Of a stretch of DNA of 64,000 nucleotides, positions 43,778 through 55,182 are shown piece by piece. The translations under genes and the position numbers were made by a program. The DNA lies in NCBI GenBank assembly GCA_011037195.1, contig JAAEAF010001969.1, positions 1 to 64,000 on the forward strand. The letters are read 5' to 3'. Source of the DNA: Triatoma infestans (lineage: Eukaryota > Arthropoda > Insecta > Hemiptera > Reduviidae). The notes below the pieces were generated by a model that was not told the DNA's origin, made no database searches, and was given only the letters and a program-made list of their open reading frames with translations. Position 1 is the stretch's first letter; the number at the start of each line of letters is the position of its first letter.

Positions 43778-43985
43778 GTAAGCCCGCAGAGCTGAAATAC
43801 ATCAGAGATATTTTCCATGATACCTGTCTGCTTCATTTTATGGTTATCGACCGGCTTCGGGCTTTGGCCCATCATCATGGATGTCTTGATCGAACAGCGT
43901 GATAACACAGAATTCCACAGAGCAAAATCAATTTATTCACTCGATAACCATAGAGTTGCACACAGTAAAATTTGTTTACATACTG
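43778..43985 (-). mobile_element. FB1e: single-arm remnant of FB1
   Basis: The tail and one arm are present (GCCCGCAGAGCTG, CATCAGAGATATTTTCC, GATAACACAGAATTCCACAG). The matching second arm is absent, so the foldback is lost. Confidence 0.6.
43846..43884 (-). ncRNA. Damaged hammerhead-like motif (FB1e)
   Basis: Minus strand: CATC, CATGATGA (an extra A in the core), GGGC-CAAA-GCCC, GAAG, CCGGTC, GATA. Probably inactive. Confidence 0.5.
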
Positions 43986-44282
43986 CGATAGACCTAAATA
44001 CATGTATGAGTATATACAAGAAAAACGTAAAAAAAATCATAAAAAAAAAAATCCTTCAATAAAGAGGTACATCCGGTTATTGGATTTTGATAAAGACTTT
44101 TATATCGCGTCTCCTGGTGGTATATAAACAAACTATCAAGTTTTAACTTTCTGAGATTTTTCTTTTTTGAATTATGCTAATCATTGCTAATCAAACACAC
44201 CTATAATATATTTCCGGAAGTTTGAAACTCAATTACGAAAATTGTTAAGACTAATTAAAAATAGTGTTTGCCATTAAGTATT

Positions 44283-44660
44283 TATACAGGGTGTATCAAA
44301 ATGAATTGTACAAATAGAAAACATATCTGTGACTTCAATAAGAAAGTTATGTCGCAAACATCGACATAACATGAAAGGTTAACTTTCCAACATTTCTTTG
44401 GAAAAATGGTAATCTCATCATTTCCAAAATGTTTACTAGAGCCACAAAACTGCAACATCTGGTACCTGACTTCATTATGCGGCAAGACAGGGTATGTGAT
44501 TACTTCAACCAGCACTTTTAGAACGCTGGGTTGGCTTTGCTGGAATGAATAATTTGCCATCGGTGGTTTGCCTCACCCATCTCCAGATCCCTTGACTTTT
44601 TCTTTTGGAAGGCTTTCATAACCCCTTTTTCATGGGACTTGCAGGAATAAAGCGAAGACA
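44283..44660 (+). pseudogene. Mariner-superfamily transposase relic with TACAGGGTGT end
   Basis: It starts with TATACAGGGTGTATCAAAAT, a terminal-repeat type seen in mariner-like elements. Near 44490-44600 the plus strand reads CDYFNQHF, a stop, NAGLALL, then CHRWFASPISRSLDFFFWKAF. This lines up with the well-known pattern W.PRSPDLTPLDFFLWG around the third catalytic Asp, with substitutions. Earlier domains are lost and no right end was identified. It is old and inactive. Confidence 0.58.
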
Positions 44661-46204
44661 GGTATATTTTTTTTTTATCATTCATTTTTAAATCATCCTA
44701 CTTGTCTGATACTGCCATTTTTCCTCATCAATCGTGAGTTCCTCTATTTTCCTTATATTACAATTTTGATCTTATTCCGGTTTGGTTTTCATGCAAATTT
44801 TTTGACAATTGGTTATCAAATCCATTTCCTTTGTGTTACTGGTTTTGAAGCGCATTCCCTCCCGATACCTCCTAAAGCACCATTCTCCTCCCAATCCAAC
44901 ATCTCCAAAATAGATTCAATATATATAATTGAATATTCAACGAAAATTAGAGCGAACGAATCGACGCCATTCTATCTACGCTAGCATTTTCTACTCTGTA
45001 TAGATCATGATTACTTCTTTATAATAGGTGATTTTCACGATCCTAAGAAAGTGGTTATTGCGTAATTTAAGCTTAGATAAGAAATTAACGATTTCATTAA
45101 AATTTAACAGTTTACAGCCAACATTTTGCTTGTTTTTTTAAAGTCTAAAGGCGTTAAGAAGTGTACCTGCTAGTCATGTGTTTACTTATGAGGAGGAACT
45201 GCGGATTTAGAGACCGTGTTAATGAACCAAACGCAACGGTTTTATAGATTTTTTTTATGTAGGTTCTCCCACATAATTATGAAAGCTTAGAGATGTGTAG
45301 GAAGTTTTTCATCTTAGCGGAGGGGTTGGAGATATATTGTCAGGTGCACTTATAATAGGAGCTCTGCTTTAAAAGGTTGTATTTAAAAACGAAAACACAC
45401 ATATAAAAAAAAATTAAAAACTAAAAAAGTAACTCTTGTAACTGGTGTTGAGATCTATTGGATGTGCCCAACTGGTATACAGTACCAACCCAGAAGGGAG
45501 TCACCCGCGCTTCTCTCCACTAGAAAGAGAGAACTTCCCTTCAAAAAGAGCATCTCTACAAGGAATATGTATGTATGTATGTGTGTATTGCACATCTGGC
45601 ACTCTTTCTACTGATAGTAAGCCTGCATTCACTCTCTCCGGCCCTTATAGCTCTCATTTATTTATTTTTTATCCAACTCCTTATCTGTTGCCTTATATCT
45701 CCTACATCGTTATATTTGGATTTCCTTGTTCCATCAACTCCAGCCTCTCTCCTCTCTCCCCCTCCTCACTATTTCTAATAAACTAAACTAAACACCCGAT
45801 GTAGATTATGATAACAGTTGTGCCAACACACATACATACAGACCATCAGAAATCACTCCGTCACCCTTTCCATCTCTTTACTACTACTACAAAATGAACC
45901 CGCACTTTGGTTACAGGCATGCATAATAATAACAATAATAAAAACTAAAAAAAAAAAAAAAAAATAGAAATAAAAAGCTTTGCTGTCAGTCAGTTTTACA
46001 AGCTCAAAGATTATACGTCATGACGTAGAGGGTCCGAAATGTTCACGTACTTGTAAGTCATGGCGTATGAAATATTATTTGTAAAAATGTGAAACTCATT
46101 TTCTATGACATAACACTCCCCTCTCTAACTTTCCTTTTTTGAATTTAATGTTTGAGTTATTAACTGTTTATATTTACATGATTACTTTTATTATTTTTAA
46201 AACT
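44661..46204. other. No recognised gene
   Basis: A pyrimidine-rich stretch at 45590-45780 gives two overlapping low-value frames. No domain or repeat was recognised. Confidence 0.3.
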
Positions 46205-46374
46205 TTAATAAATTTATTAATTTTCAAGAAATATTTACGAGAAAGTATTGCGATCTTGTCAAATTTTCAATATCGATTTTTGACCGGAAATACATGTTTT
46301 GAGGTTCTCTGAGTCCGTAAAAATGATTTTTGGAAAACTATGTGTATGCGTGTGTGTGTGCATGTTTGTATGTA
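46205..46374 (+). repeat. Family A repeat, left part, interrupted by mariner
   Basis: GAGAAAGTATTGCGATC, TTTTGACCGGAAATAC and the GT run, ending in TGTATGTA with the TA target at 46373-46374. Confidence 0.75.
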
Positions 46375-47256
46375 CGAGGGTCATTCAATAAGTAACGAGA
46401 GAGATCACTGTAGCTCAGAAACGGTTTGTTTAATCAATACAATAGTTTTAGTGCGTCAAGTTGGCAGCCTTGCACTTAGTTTCTCAACAGCTATTCGACA
46501 GTATTTGGTAAGCATAACCTCAAATGCATCCGTTAACAATGGTAAGTCCGCTCGAGCATTGCCCCTCAGGAAAACAACCCTCAGTGATTAGATTTTTAGT
46601 TGCAGAGGGTATCAAAGGTAGTGAAATCCACGAAAGGAAGTGTACGGGAAGAATTGTTTTAACCGTTCGAACGTTTACAAATGGATAGAACAGTTTAAAA
46701 GTGGCCGTGTAACTGTCTGTGACGAGGAACGAAGTGGACGACGGTTGATGTTGCAACTTCCACCCTCGAATCTCGCATTAATGCGTTAATTCAGGACAGT
46801 AGGCTTATTACTGATAGCTGAAGAAGTGCACGCGGGTGTTGGAACTGTCCATAACATTATTCAGAATAAGCTGCAGTACAAGAAAACTTATGCGAGATGG
46901 GTTCCAAGTCAGCTTATGGTCGCCCACAAAGAAGGTGGGGTGGGAGATTCTTCCACATCCGCCCTACATCCCTGACCTCGCCCCATCGGACTTCCATTTG
47001 TTTGGACCTCTTAAAGAGGCTCTACGAGGGAAAGATTTTCAATCAATGAAGAAGTTAAAAATCAGGTGCAAAAGTGGCTTCGAGAGCAACCCAAAGGATT
47101 TTATGCCAGAGGCATACACAAATTAGAAGAATGATGGACAAGTGTATAAATAATGTTACTGTGGACTATGTTGAAAAGTAGTCAAAGTTTTGTATTGAGT
47201 AAATAAATCGTTTTTGAACTACAGCGATTTGTCTCGGTATTATTGAATGACCCTCG
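46375..47256 (+). mobile_element. Mariner transposon, internally deleted (882 bp)
   Basis: Terminal inverted repeats: CGAGGGTCATTCAATAA at the left and its complement TTATTGAATGACCCTCG at the right, extending imperfectly inward for about 60 bases. The TA target is duplicated at 46373-46374 and 47257-47258. Excision with one TA restores TGTATGTACATGAACAGC, the expected family A sequence. Typical mariners are about 1.3 kb, so about 400 bases are missing from the middle of the transposase gene. It could still be mobilised by a transposase supplied elsewhere if the ends are recognised. Confidence 0.9.
46584..47130 (+). pseudogene. Deleted mariner transposase
   Basis: N-terminal helix-turn-helix region: VIRFLVAEGIKGSEIHER (46584 on), then after a frame change NCFNRSNVYKWIEQFKSGR and CDEERSGR (46643-46741). 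A linker HAGVGTVHNIIQNKLQYKK ends at LMVAHKE (about 46935), and the next bases encode GWEILPHPPYIPDLAPSDF with the third catalytic Asp, then HLFGPLKEALRGK and QPKGFYARG. The join removes the part that carries the first two catalytic Asp residues. Frameshifts are also present. The protein cannot be active. Confidence 0.88.
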
Positions 47257-47830
47257 TACATGAACAGCATAGCTCAAAAAAAAAAAAATGCAGTAGATTG
47301 AAACTTGACATTCCATTTGGGTATCATCATTGGATCCGACAGGAAGTTATGTGTGAAAATTTCTCAATCGAAAGTATCTCTACTGAATATATTTTTCATT
47401 TTAATTTATGCCTTTTTTCCAAACACGGCTCCAACAATATTTATGAGACTCGCTATATCAGCGAGAACAAGGGTGTGGATGGGCGATTATGCTTTTCCCG
47501 AAGGTATCATTTCAGTTTGTTATACGATTCTATCATCCATATAATAATAATTATTATTAACTAAGAGTTAAAAATATTCCGAGTTTTTAAAAGCATGATT
47601 TGGTTTTAGCAAACGCGTAAGATTCCAGGAAGATCAAATTTGATATTCCGATTAGATTTCACTTCGTATCCGACACGAAACTTCGGTCAAATTCCAAGGC
47701 TCTTCGTTTATATATATATATATATTATTTATTTTATTTTCGTAATTTTCTCGAAAACAGCTTTAACGTATCTCCAAACAAAGTCTGTACTTTTATTTAT
47801 TACCACTGTTTGAACTTGTTGCTTCAGAAA
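47257..47830 (+). repeat. Family A repeat, right part after mariner
   Basis: GAACAGCATAGCTCAAAAA, TTGACATTCCATTTGGGTAT, TCTCGAAAACAGCTTTAACG in family order. Confidence 0.7.
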
Positions 47831-48800
47831 CCTAAAGGCCGTTTAAACTTCAAGCGATAATATGTCTATTTGCTGACTAGCTTCTCTAGTCTGAAATTTA
47901 TACAATAGTGACATACTTCATTTTCTTCTTGGTTAACATTATGAGACTGGCCAGTCCAGCCTATCTCAATCCTACCTTCAAATTGCCAAGTCTCTGAAAC
48001 GTGCACATATATTTCATATTTTTGTTTAGAGTTTTAGACCACATATCCATGGCCTAACTTTTTCCGCTGACTTACTTTTATACCAAATATTCTGTCATTA
48101 AGAGTGATGATGTTCAATAGCAAATTTGAACTCTCTGCAAATTAAACAAATCTAGACGTTTCTTACAAGTTGATTTTTCTTCCGCCTAAAATATCTTCAC
48201 TGCTGCAGGATTAATTTTCTAGTGAAAAGTAAATAAATGCGATGTTGTTAAGATGAAGCAATATCTACAAAATTACAACTCGAATAGGGTATCTATAAAA
48301 CTGATCTACGACTATGATTTAATAACAGAGAAATCGTGTTACACATGGAGAAACTATTTTTTAGGATATATATCAAGGCGGGCGTTATAAACTCATCTTC
48401 TCATCATATTTTCTCCCCGTTTAAAAAATATAAAATAGAGGGGGAAAAAGGAATCTAAGTTACAAAAAAATAGACTATCCCCTGGAATGATGATGTTACG
48501 TTATACTTAACTGAGAGGGGATTGTCATGTTTGAGGAAATGTAGAATAAGATGTCTGGAAATCTCGTGGGAATCTTGAGTTGCCTGTTCGTACAGTTAGT
48601 AATCTTATTTTACAAGGCTGTTACCCTCCCCCAGCAAGTGGTCCGTATACAACCCCTTCAACACTTCAACATTATCATGATCTTCTGTAATATACCACAT
48701 GTTTGTTGTTTTTTTCCTATCAGATAACAATTTCCTGTCTTGATTTTTATATAAAATATAGTTTATTCATACGTGCATTTATATAAATTTATTTACTTAC
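47831..48800. other. No recognised feature
   Basis: No supported frame or repeat. Confidence 0.3.
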
Positions 48801-48905
48801 TACCATAAGAGGATGTAACGCTATAGTGCCAAATTTTCGAAAATCAGTTTAAAGTTCCCTAAGTAGGAAAAATGTTTTTTTTTTAGCCAATGGTCTGCGT
48901 GTGTC
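48801..48905 (+). repeat. Family A 5' fragment
   Basis: ATAAGAGGATGTAACGC, TGCCAAATTTTCGAAAATC and CCAATGGTCTGCGTGTGTC. The frame 48901-49089 starts in it and is not recognised. Confidence 0.5.
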
Positions 48906-49124
48906 TACTATCACAGATTCTTTATCAGTTTTCGCCATCAAGATTTGCTCCTCTTCTAATCCGTGGCCGGCCCGGCTCTCATTAACCTCATCCAGATTCT
49001 TCTGGCCTATCTCTTACTCCTTTCCGTCAGTCTCCCATTCCAGAACTCTTTTCAGCAAACTTCCCAACGCCTTTTTTTTACGTGAGTAAATCATACCAAT
49101 CTATTACCCTCAATGACCATAAGA

Positions 49125-49815
49125 AGGTCCTTTAACACCTAGATTATTTTTTGTTATCTCTAGATTTTTCACTTTTTCCCTTCTTGATTTTCCTGCTGAC
49201 CTTTTCTAGAAGTCCAGTTTCTGTGCCCAGATGTCGTTTTCTGATGCGGTCATTGAGTGTCCATGCTTTCGCTGAATGCAGACTTACATTCTCTAAAATG
49301 GCCTTGAAAATTAATGTTCTCTAAAATTGTTTTTGCACTGGTTAGAATGTTGCTGCTTCAGAAAAGAGTGTTAAGCATCGCAATAACTTTTCGACCCTTT
49401 TCTCTGGATGATATCCTCTCCTTATCGATCCTAGTTACTTAATCGAATTGACAGTTTCTATGCTTTGATCTTTATCTAGTTCTACCTATTCGTCTTGTTC
49501 TTTAATGCACAATTATACTGATTTTTTATGTTTAATGTTTAGGAAACATCGTTTATAATTTCTGCCAATTTTCTGCACAAATAACCTAAATCATCATAGT
49601 CCTGCTATCCTATAACTATTTGGTCATCGACAAAGAGCAAACTCTTTATGTATAGTTCCTGACCGTTCCTGATGCCTATACCAATCTTCTTACTTGTACG
49701 TCTACTTACGTGTACTTTATGTACACCAATCTTTTAGGCTCATATCCATGTATATTTTGTACAAGATTGCATTCTTGTAGAAATCCCTTGCTAGTTCTAA
49801 ATCTTTTAAAGTTTA
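49125..49815 (-). pseudogene. RTE-like non-LTR reverse transcriptase relic
   Basis: Read from about 49810 downward on the minus strand with frameshifts: RFRTSKGFLQECNLV (the TKGLRQGC region), LLFVDDQIVIG (about 49630, an FxDD catalytic box with both Asp kept), LGYLCRKLAEIINDVS and ALKNKTNR, then GRKVIAMLNTLF and SSNILTSAKTI (thumb), and MTASENDIWAQKLDF followed by KRSAGKSRREKVKN (C-terminal region). Stops and frameshifts are frequent. The 'GRKVIAMLN..F...NI...K..I' and 'W.R.AGKSR.EKV.N' strings are typical of RTE-like elements in arthropods as I know them; the clade needs a search. It is flanked by family A on the upstream side. Confidence 0.7.
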
Positions 49816-49844
49816 CAATTTAAAGACATCCGAAAATAAGGTTT

Positions 49845-50490
49845 CAATCATAATCTAAGCGGAAGTGCGGAATTTACTGATTTTTTTTTTGTAGTATTTC
49901 ATGATATTCTCAAAATGGGATTAACCATGTTCTCTAAATATGTGTTTGAATTCGCATTGCTGCAAAGAAAAAAAAAAACTGGGATTTTATCTGTTGTAGT
50001 GAGCTTCTTTATATTAGTTCAGATCAGTTTCCGAGTCTGTTCCAGCATGATTCATTAAGTTCATATTGAACTAACTTCATCTTAAAGTCACTTAAATAAA
50101 TCAGTGTGGTGAATGACAGAAACTTTAAGTTAAAGTCAACTCTCTATACGAACTTTATGAATTATACTCTGATAGTGGATTTTTTAAGCTTGCTATGCAC
50201 TACACACTACTGTAGTACTTGACTTTTATTTAAAACATTTTCATAAGGAGAATTGATTTTAGAGGGGTTATGCACTTTTCCTCTAAAGTAACATTTTAAT
50301 ATATAGACCGTAAATGTCTACCATGAATAATGAAATAAAATTATCAATAGTAGTAGACAGAAGTAGTTACCAATAGATTAAAAATAGTAATAGTAGTAGT
50401 AGTATCAATGGTAGTAAAATTTTCAATTTTCTAAGAAAAGTGATCGAATGAAACTTGAGAAAAGTTGTGTGAATGTTGCACGACTTGAGC
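49845..50490 (+). repeat. Family A degraded copy
   Basis: AAGCGGAAGTGCGG, ATATTCTCAAAATGGGATTAA, CATTTTCATAAGGAGAATTG and the degraded 3' end AAAAGTTGTGTGAATGTTG. Confidence 0.5.
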
Positions 50491-50500
50491 TTTTAAAGAT

Positions 50501-50538
50501 TTATTACTATAAAAAAGTAATCAAAATAAAAACCTAAA
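50501..50538 (+). repeat. 38-bp dispersed duplicate, copy 1
   Basis: TTTATTACTATAAAAAAGTA and the following bases match 51873-51910 with one or two differences. Confidence 0.7.
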
Positions 50539-51129
50539 TGTACCTTTAATACGCTGTTATTGAAGAGGTTGCTGTTATTTCTGGTACCTATAAATATATA
50601 AAATAATTATAAAAAATATAATTAACCAAACGTAGTACAGTGCATACATAAATACTTGTTTTGTTATTAATATAATATATTAAATATATCTCGGAACCAT
50701 ACGCCATCTGTTTTATGGTTTAATTTTAATTGATACCACGTGTTTTTTTAATATTGAATGAAGCTCACTATGGTGTGAAATAAAATATCAAAATAAACAT
50801 GAATTTAATGTATTTTTTTTGCATTATTCCGAAAATTCCTTTTAAAGATGTTCTGGGATAGGGGTGCGGTGACATTAGACTTTCCTCTTAAGTACTATTC
50901 AATATATTAAACGATTCTTACGCCTACATAATATTAATAATATAATAAGAATTAAAAGGCGTTGCCCAAATGCCGAGTTTCATGAAAATTGGTTAACCAG
51001 AATTACGACTTAACTGAACGGTTCAATTTTATACAATTATCTGGATTCTATAACATGGTATATACGATATGTATAGATCTATCACTTTTGTTAAAAATTT
51101 TTTTTTCGAGAAAATTGTTTCTGGAAGGA

Positions 51130-51225
51130 TTTTGGGATGTTTTGGAGTTCACATTTTGGGATAGTTTGGAGTTCACATTTTGGGATAATTTGGAGTTCAC
51201 GTTTTGGGATAATTTGGAGTTCACG
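51130..51225 (+). repeat. 24-bp tandem repeat, four copies
   Basis: Unit TTTTGGGATAATTTGGAGTT followed by CACG, at 51130, 51154, 51178 and 51202. The last two are identical and the first two differ by a few bases. It is inside a family A unit at the position where other copies read 'TTTTGGAGGAGGG'. Confidence 0.88.
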
Positions 51226-51654
51226 TTTTTTCTTATTCCATTGTTCTATAATGTTAAAGTCTATTAAACACTGCGAAAATTCCAAGTCTGTTAGAAAATC
51301 AGTCAAAAACTACGTAGAAATTGATTTTTAGAAAAACATGTTTTATAAAATGGACTCAGTGGTATGTTTGTATATGTGTGTATGTGAACAGTCAGCTCAA
51401 AAACGAAAAGAAAAACCCTGAGAATTCAAACTTGACATTCTGTTTATGTGTCACCATGGGATGGATGGATATCCGTCAGTAAGTTATCTGTCAAAATTCT
51501 TCAACCGCGTACACCACTTTACTGAATGAATTTTTCACGATTGTGTGAATTTCTCAAAAATGGCTTAAATGATTTTTATTGAAGTTAGTTTATCAATTAC
51601 ACAATTATATTAGCTACAACTTTTATGGAAAAGTCTTCCATATAAAATAAAAAC

Positions 51655-51714
51655 AACTCATGTAACAAATCTTCAATTGTATGGGAAATTTGTTAATTTT
51701 ATAATTGAATCAGT
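51655..51714 (+). repeat. 60-bp dispersed duplicate, copy 2
   Basis: See 39461-39520. Confidence 0.75.
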
Positions 51715-51872
51715 GGTTGTTTTAAAAAAGGACTTAATCCATTTATTTAGATTTTTTGGCAAATTGAAAAATACTGTTTTGTGATCATACTTTTAATCGT
51801 AACAAGAAACATTTTCCCATATTATCATGGTAAATTACTGAGTATTTCCAGTAAGTATCATTGCCGTATAAT

Positions 51873-51910
51873 TTTATTACTATAAAAAAGTAACCAAAAT
51901 AAAAACCTAG
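51873..51910 (+). repeat. 38-bp dispersed duplicate, copy 2
   Basis: See 50501-50538. Confidence 0.7.
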
Positions 51911-52305
51911 ACGGATGGATATTTGTTATATTAATTATAATTAAATATGTTGAGAAAATTCTGAGCTTGAAGAAAATTAGTTGACCAGAAGTGCGTTTTT
52001 AAAGAACAGTTTTTTTTGTAGTTTCGTATGATTTTCTCCACAAAAATACCAATAGTTTTCATTAAAGTTGGTTTACTTGCGGAGGCCTATCATTTTTGTT
52101 TAAAAGGGGATGAGAGATATAGTAAGTTTTCCTCAAAAAAATGTTTTTATTGGGTCAAGAATCTTCCATTGATATAACATTGAATACAACTCAATATTTA
52201 GTAAGAGAATTAAAAATATGAAGGAAATTTATCATTCATTCATAATTATGTAAATTGGAGGAAGAGAAAGTTGTGTGAGTGTTGACACCAGGTTGTTATA
52301 TATAT

Positions 52306-52862
52306 ATTTTGGTTTACCATACATACATGGTCACATTTATTAATTATCTTCACATTAAGATAATTGTTAAATTTAAAAATGCGCATTATCTTAATTGTTC
52401 GCTATTATCTATTTTTTTTTGTTTTGTTTTTGTTTGTTGTTAATTTAGTTACCAAAATGTTTGCCACATAGTTAATGATGCATGCAAAATATTACCACAA
52501 AATCTACATAATGTTAGGGTTGTGTCTGGCAAAAAAAAGAAAGAAAAAAAAAAGTAAGATAAAATTGCAAAGTATGTGAAAAGAAATAATATACTAAAGG
52601 AATAAAAATATAAATAATAATAATAAGCGGAAAAAAAATAAAGATAATTTATAAAAAAAGAAATAGTTTGCGGATATTGCGGGATAGAGTTAATATAATA
52701 TAACTATATACACAATTATATATTGCGATATTTCTGTCTGTTGAAAGGAAAGAAAAAAAAAATAAATAAATAAAGAAACACATTGCGTATCTGAATTGAA
52801 TTGGTCTTCTTCCTCAATTCTTTCTTCATAGTTGGATTAAAGTGAAGGTAGGCTTTCTTTCC

Positions 52863-52901
<39 letters not shown>

Positions 52902-53392
52902 AGAGAGAGAGAGAGGTATCAATCAATATAATTTTTTTTTTGCAATATACTTACTGTGTTGGAAAAAAAATGAGGTAGGGAAAAAAATATGCACAAAAAA
53001 TGTGTGGTTTTAAACATTGGGGTTAAAAAAAAAAAAAATAGAAAAAAAGACTTCAGTGATGATTGAATGTGTGGGTACACTAATGGCGGTTGACAGAGAC
53101 CACTATGGTGACGAAATGTTTGCAAATAATTTGCCCAAACCAACTTTAAATCAAGCATAATTATATGATATTTTCATTAATTTTTTTTTTTAATGACTGA
53201 AAACAAGAATACACGTTGCATCTTGTTTTGTCAGAAATAGAATGGTTAAGTTCGGTTAATCTAGCCTCACTTCTTAGATATTAACCTAATTTATAATATC
53301 TTTGAATATCATTCAATGCAGCTTTTGAGTTCTATAAACCATCGATAAAATAACGCGCTAGTATCCTGGCGTAAACATTCAGCTATATTAAA
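52306..53392. other. A/T-rich stretch with (AG)n microsatellite
   Basis: (AG)n at about 52865-52914, interrupted by GCGC. The frames 52716-53158 (minus) are low complexity. Confidence 0.4.
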
Positions 53393-53450
53393 AAATCTAG
53401 TGAGAAACACTTACACAAGTTTCACTTAATCTAATTAATATAATTTAATC
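53393..53450 (-). repeat. Family A 3' end fragment, minus strand
   Basis: AATCTAGTGAGAAACACTTA and ACAAGTTTCACTTAATCT. Confidence 0.45.
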
Positions 53451-54220
53451 AAGAAAATTTCTTTAAAATTGCAGCGTTATAATATTTACTTGAGCTGGCC
53501 ATAAAAATGATGTTGGGGGATTTTATGTGGAGCGCTCTATATCAATATTAACAAAGCTTGTGCAAATTGATTTTTAAACTAACTACGAGGCCTGCAAAAT
53601 AAAATCAATTTTATCAGAAAATAATAAGTATGCAAACGGAACTAAGCTATTAATTGTGGCTACTACCAAAAGAGTATAACGGTAAGGAGCTGGACACCAC
53701 GCTGTTTGGATGGAGAAGGGGTTTCGGAGAGGGAGGAGCGGAAACAGTGAAACGCTCAGGAATGAGGTAGGAAAAGAGTTAGGGGAACCGCGGAGTTGTA
53801 GGGTGAGCTCCCGGGTATCGGACTTGTGCTGATCTTCTACCGCTAAAATAGCAATAGACTCACTTAGTAAAATAAATAAAAAAAAGGTTGTAGAGGAATA
53901 AACATCACAATTTTTCTACTAAGGTGAACACTATGGGATCCCCTTAGTTTTATTACCAACGCAGTTTTATTACACTGATAAAAAACGAAATTATAAACAA
54001 AAACAGGAGAGGCACATATACTATATCCCCTCAAACAATACAACTAAATTCTAACTAGAATATAGTAGCACTCAATACTAAATTATCGCGTATTTACCGT
54101 GATTGCGCTACAGTTCGTATTTTAAAAAGAAACAGAAAAGTAAAATTCTAACAAAAACATAATATTATATATACATAAAGACCAAAGGAGCTGGCCAGTA
54201 CCAACACAGCAATATAATAA

Positions 54221-54400
54221 TTTGTTTTGATATTCAAGTTACTAATTAATTAGTTTTCAGTAAGAGTCTATTTAGGTATTTATTTCTGAGTGTAAGTTAA
54301 ATAAACTTACTACGCTTTGTATTGGTGTCAGTAAATTTCACTCCAAATATTACGTTGGGGCTCTGAGGTGATACCCTCGCCGCCTCCAATATAGTAATCT
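54221..54400 (+). other. Possible LTR 3' end with primer-binding-like site
   Basis: TGTTTTGATATTC at 54221, an AATAAA at about 54299, then ...CACTCCAAATATTA followed by TTGGGGCTCTGAGGTGATA (about 54354). A polyadenylation signal followed by a 'TTGGGGCTC' string resembles an LTR end next to a primer-binding site. No second LTR or internal genes were found, so this is tentative. Confidence 0.2.
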
Positions 54401-54769
54401 CGTCCAGGTACCTAAAGGTGCAGGAAATCCTCAACAGTGAGAGACGTCACGCCACTGCTAGTGTGCGTCACTCGTGACGAAAATGCACAGTGCGTAGTAC
54501 TATCCCCTTAAATTTAATGGAATAGCCATTTAAATACTCCGGCAATCGCCATACAGAACGAGCGCTCTGGCCTGCTACAGACACACTTACACTTACACTT
54601 ACAAAACAAATATCACTGTTATTGCATACATACGTATATTGCTGCTTGGACATTGTTCCATTCCTATTTTAACTACAAACTCAAAATATTTCTTTCTTTC
54701 CCATTGCTATTATCTCTTTCACAAATATAGATTTTTATTAAGTTCCGCGATGCAAAAACATCGGGTAAC

Positions 54770-55150
54770 ACTGGGAAAATATTACAAAAAAATGTGATAG
54801 ATATTTGTGTGTTTAGAGAGCATACAAAGTTTAAACAAAAACTCATTAGAGTCGTTTTCGAGAAAATCACGAAAAACTGAAAAAAAAAATTAGTAAAGTG
54901 GCACTTTCAGTTGAGGATTTTACTCGAAATCTTTGATTCTGATACGGGTGAGCTTCCTGCAACTTTTTGTTTTCGAGTTATTGTGTTAACATACACGCAA
55001 GCTCCCACACAGTTACACATAGAGACCACTGCCTAAAAATATTTTGTTCGTATTCAGGGGACCTCAAAACATATATTTCCGTTGAAAACTCAATTTCAAA
55101 GATCTATCACGATCGCATACTTCCTCTTAGTCTAAGTACTAGAAAGTAAA
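54770..55150 (-). repeat. Family A 5' half, minus strand
   Basis: GAGTCGTTTTCGAGAAAATC, GAGCTTCCTGCAACTTTTTG, CAGGGGACCTCAAAACATA, TATCACGATCGCATACTTCC and a degraded palindrome at the right end. Confidence 0.75.
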
Positions 55151-55182
55151 AATTTGGAGTACTATACGCACATACACACACA

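Larger units (their letters stand above)
50815..52305 (+). repeat. Family A fragments in series
   Basis: Pieces at 50815-51129, 51235-51650 and 51950-52305 show ATTCCGAAAATTCCTTTTAAA, GAAAATTGGTTAACCAG, GAACAGTCAGCTCAAAAACG, GTTGACCAGAAGTGCG and the 3' end AGAGAAAGTTGTGTGAGTG. They are separated by the 24-bp tandem array, the 60-bp and the 38-bp duplicates. Confidence 0.6.

Noticed and set aside
45445..45786. 113-residue frame
   Set aside because: The overlapping frame is equally open because of the pyrimidine-rich sequence; no domain.
46836..47126. Intact transposase frame in the mariner
   Set aside because: The frame mixes two reading frames of the ancestral gene across a deletion and lacks catalytic residues.
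51130..51225. CRISPR-like array
   Set aside because: Units are directly adjacent with no spacers; it is a simple tandem repeat in eukaryotic DNA.
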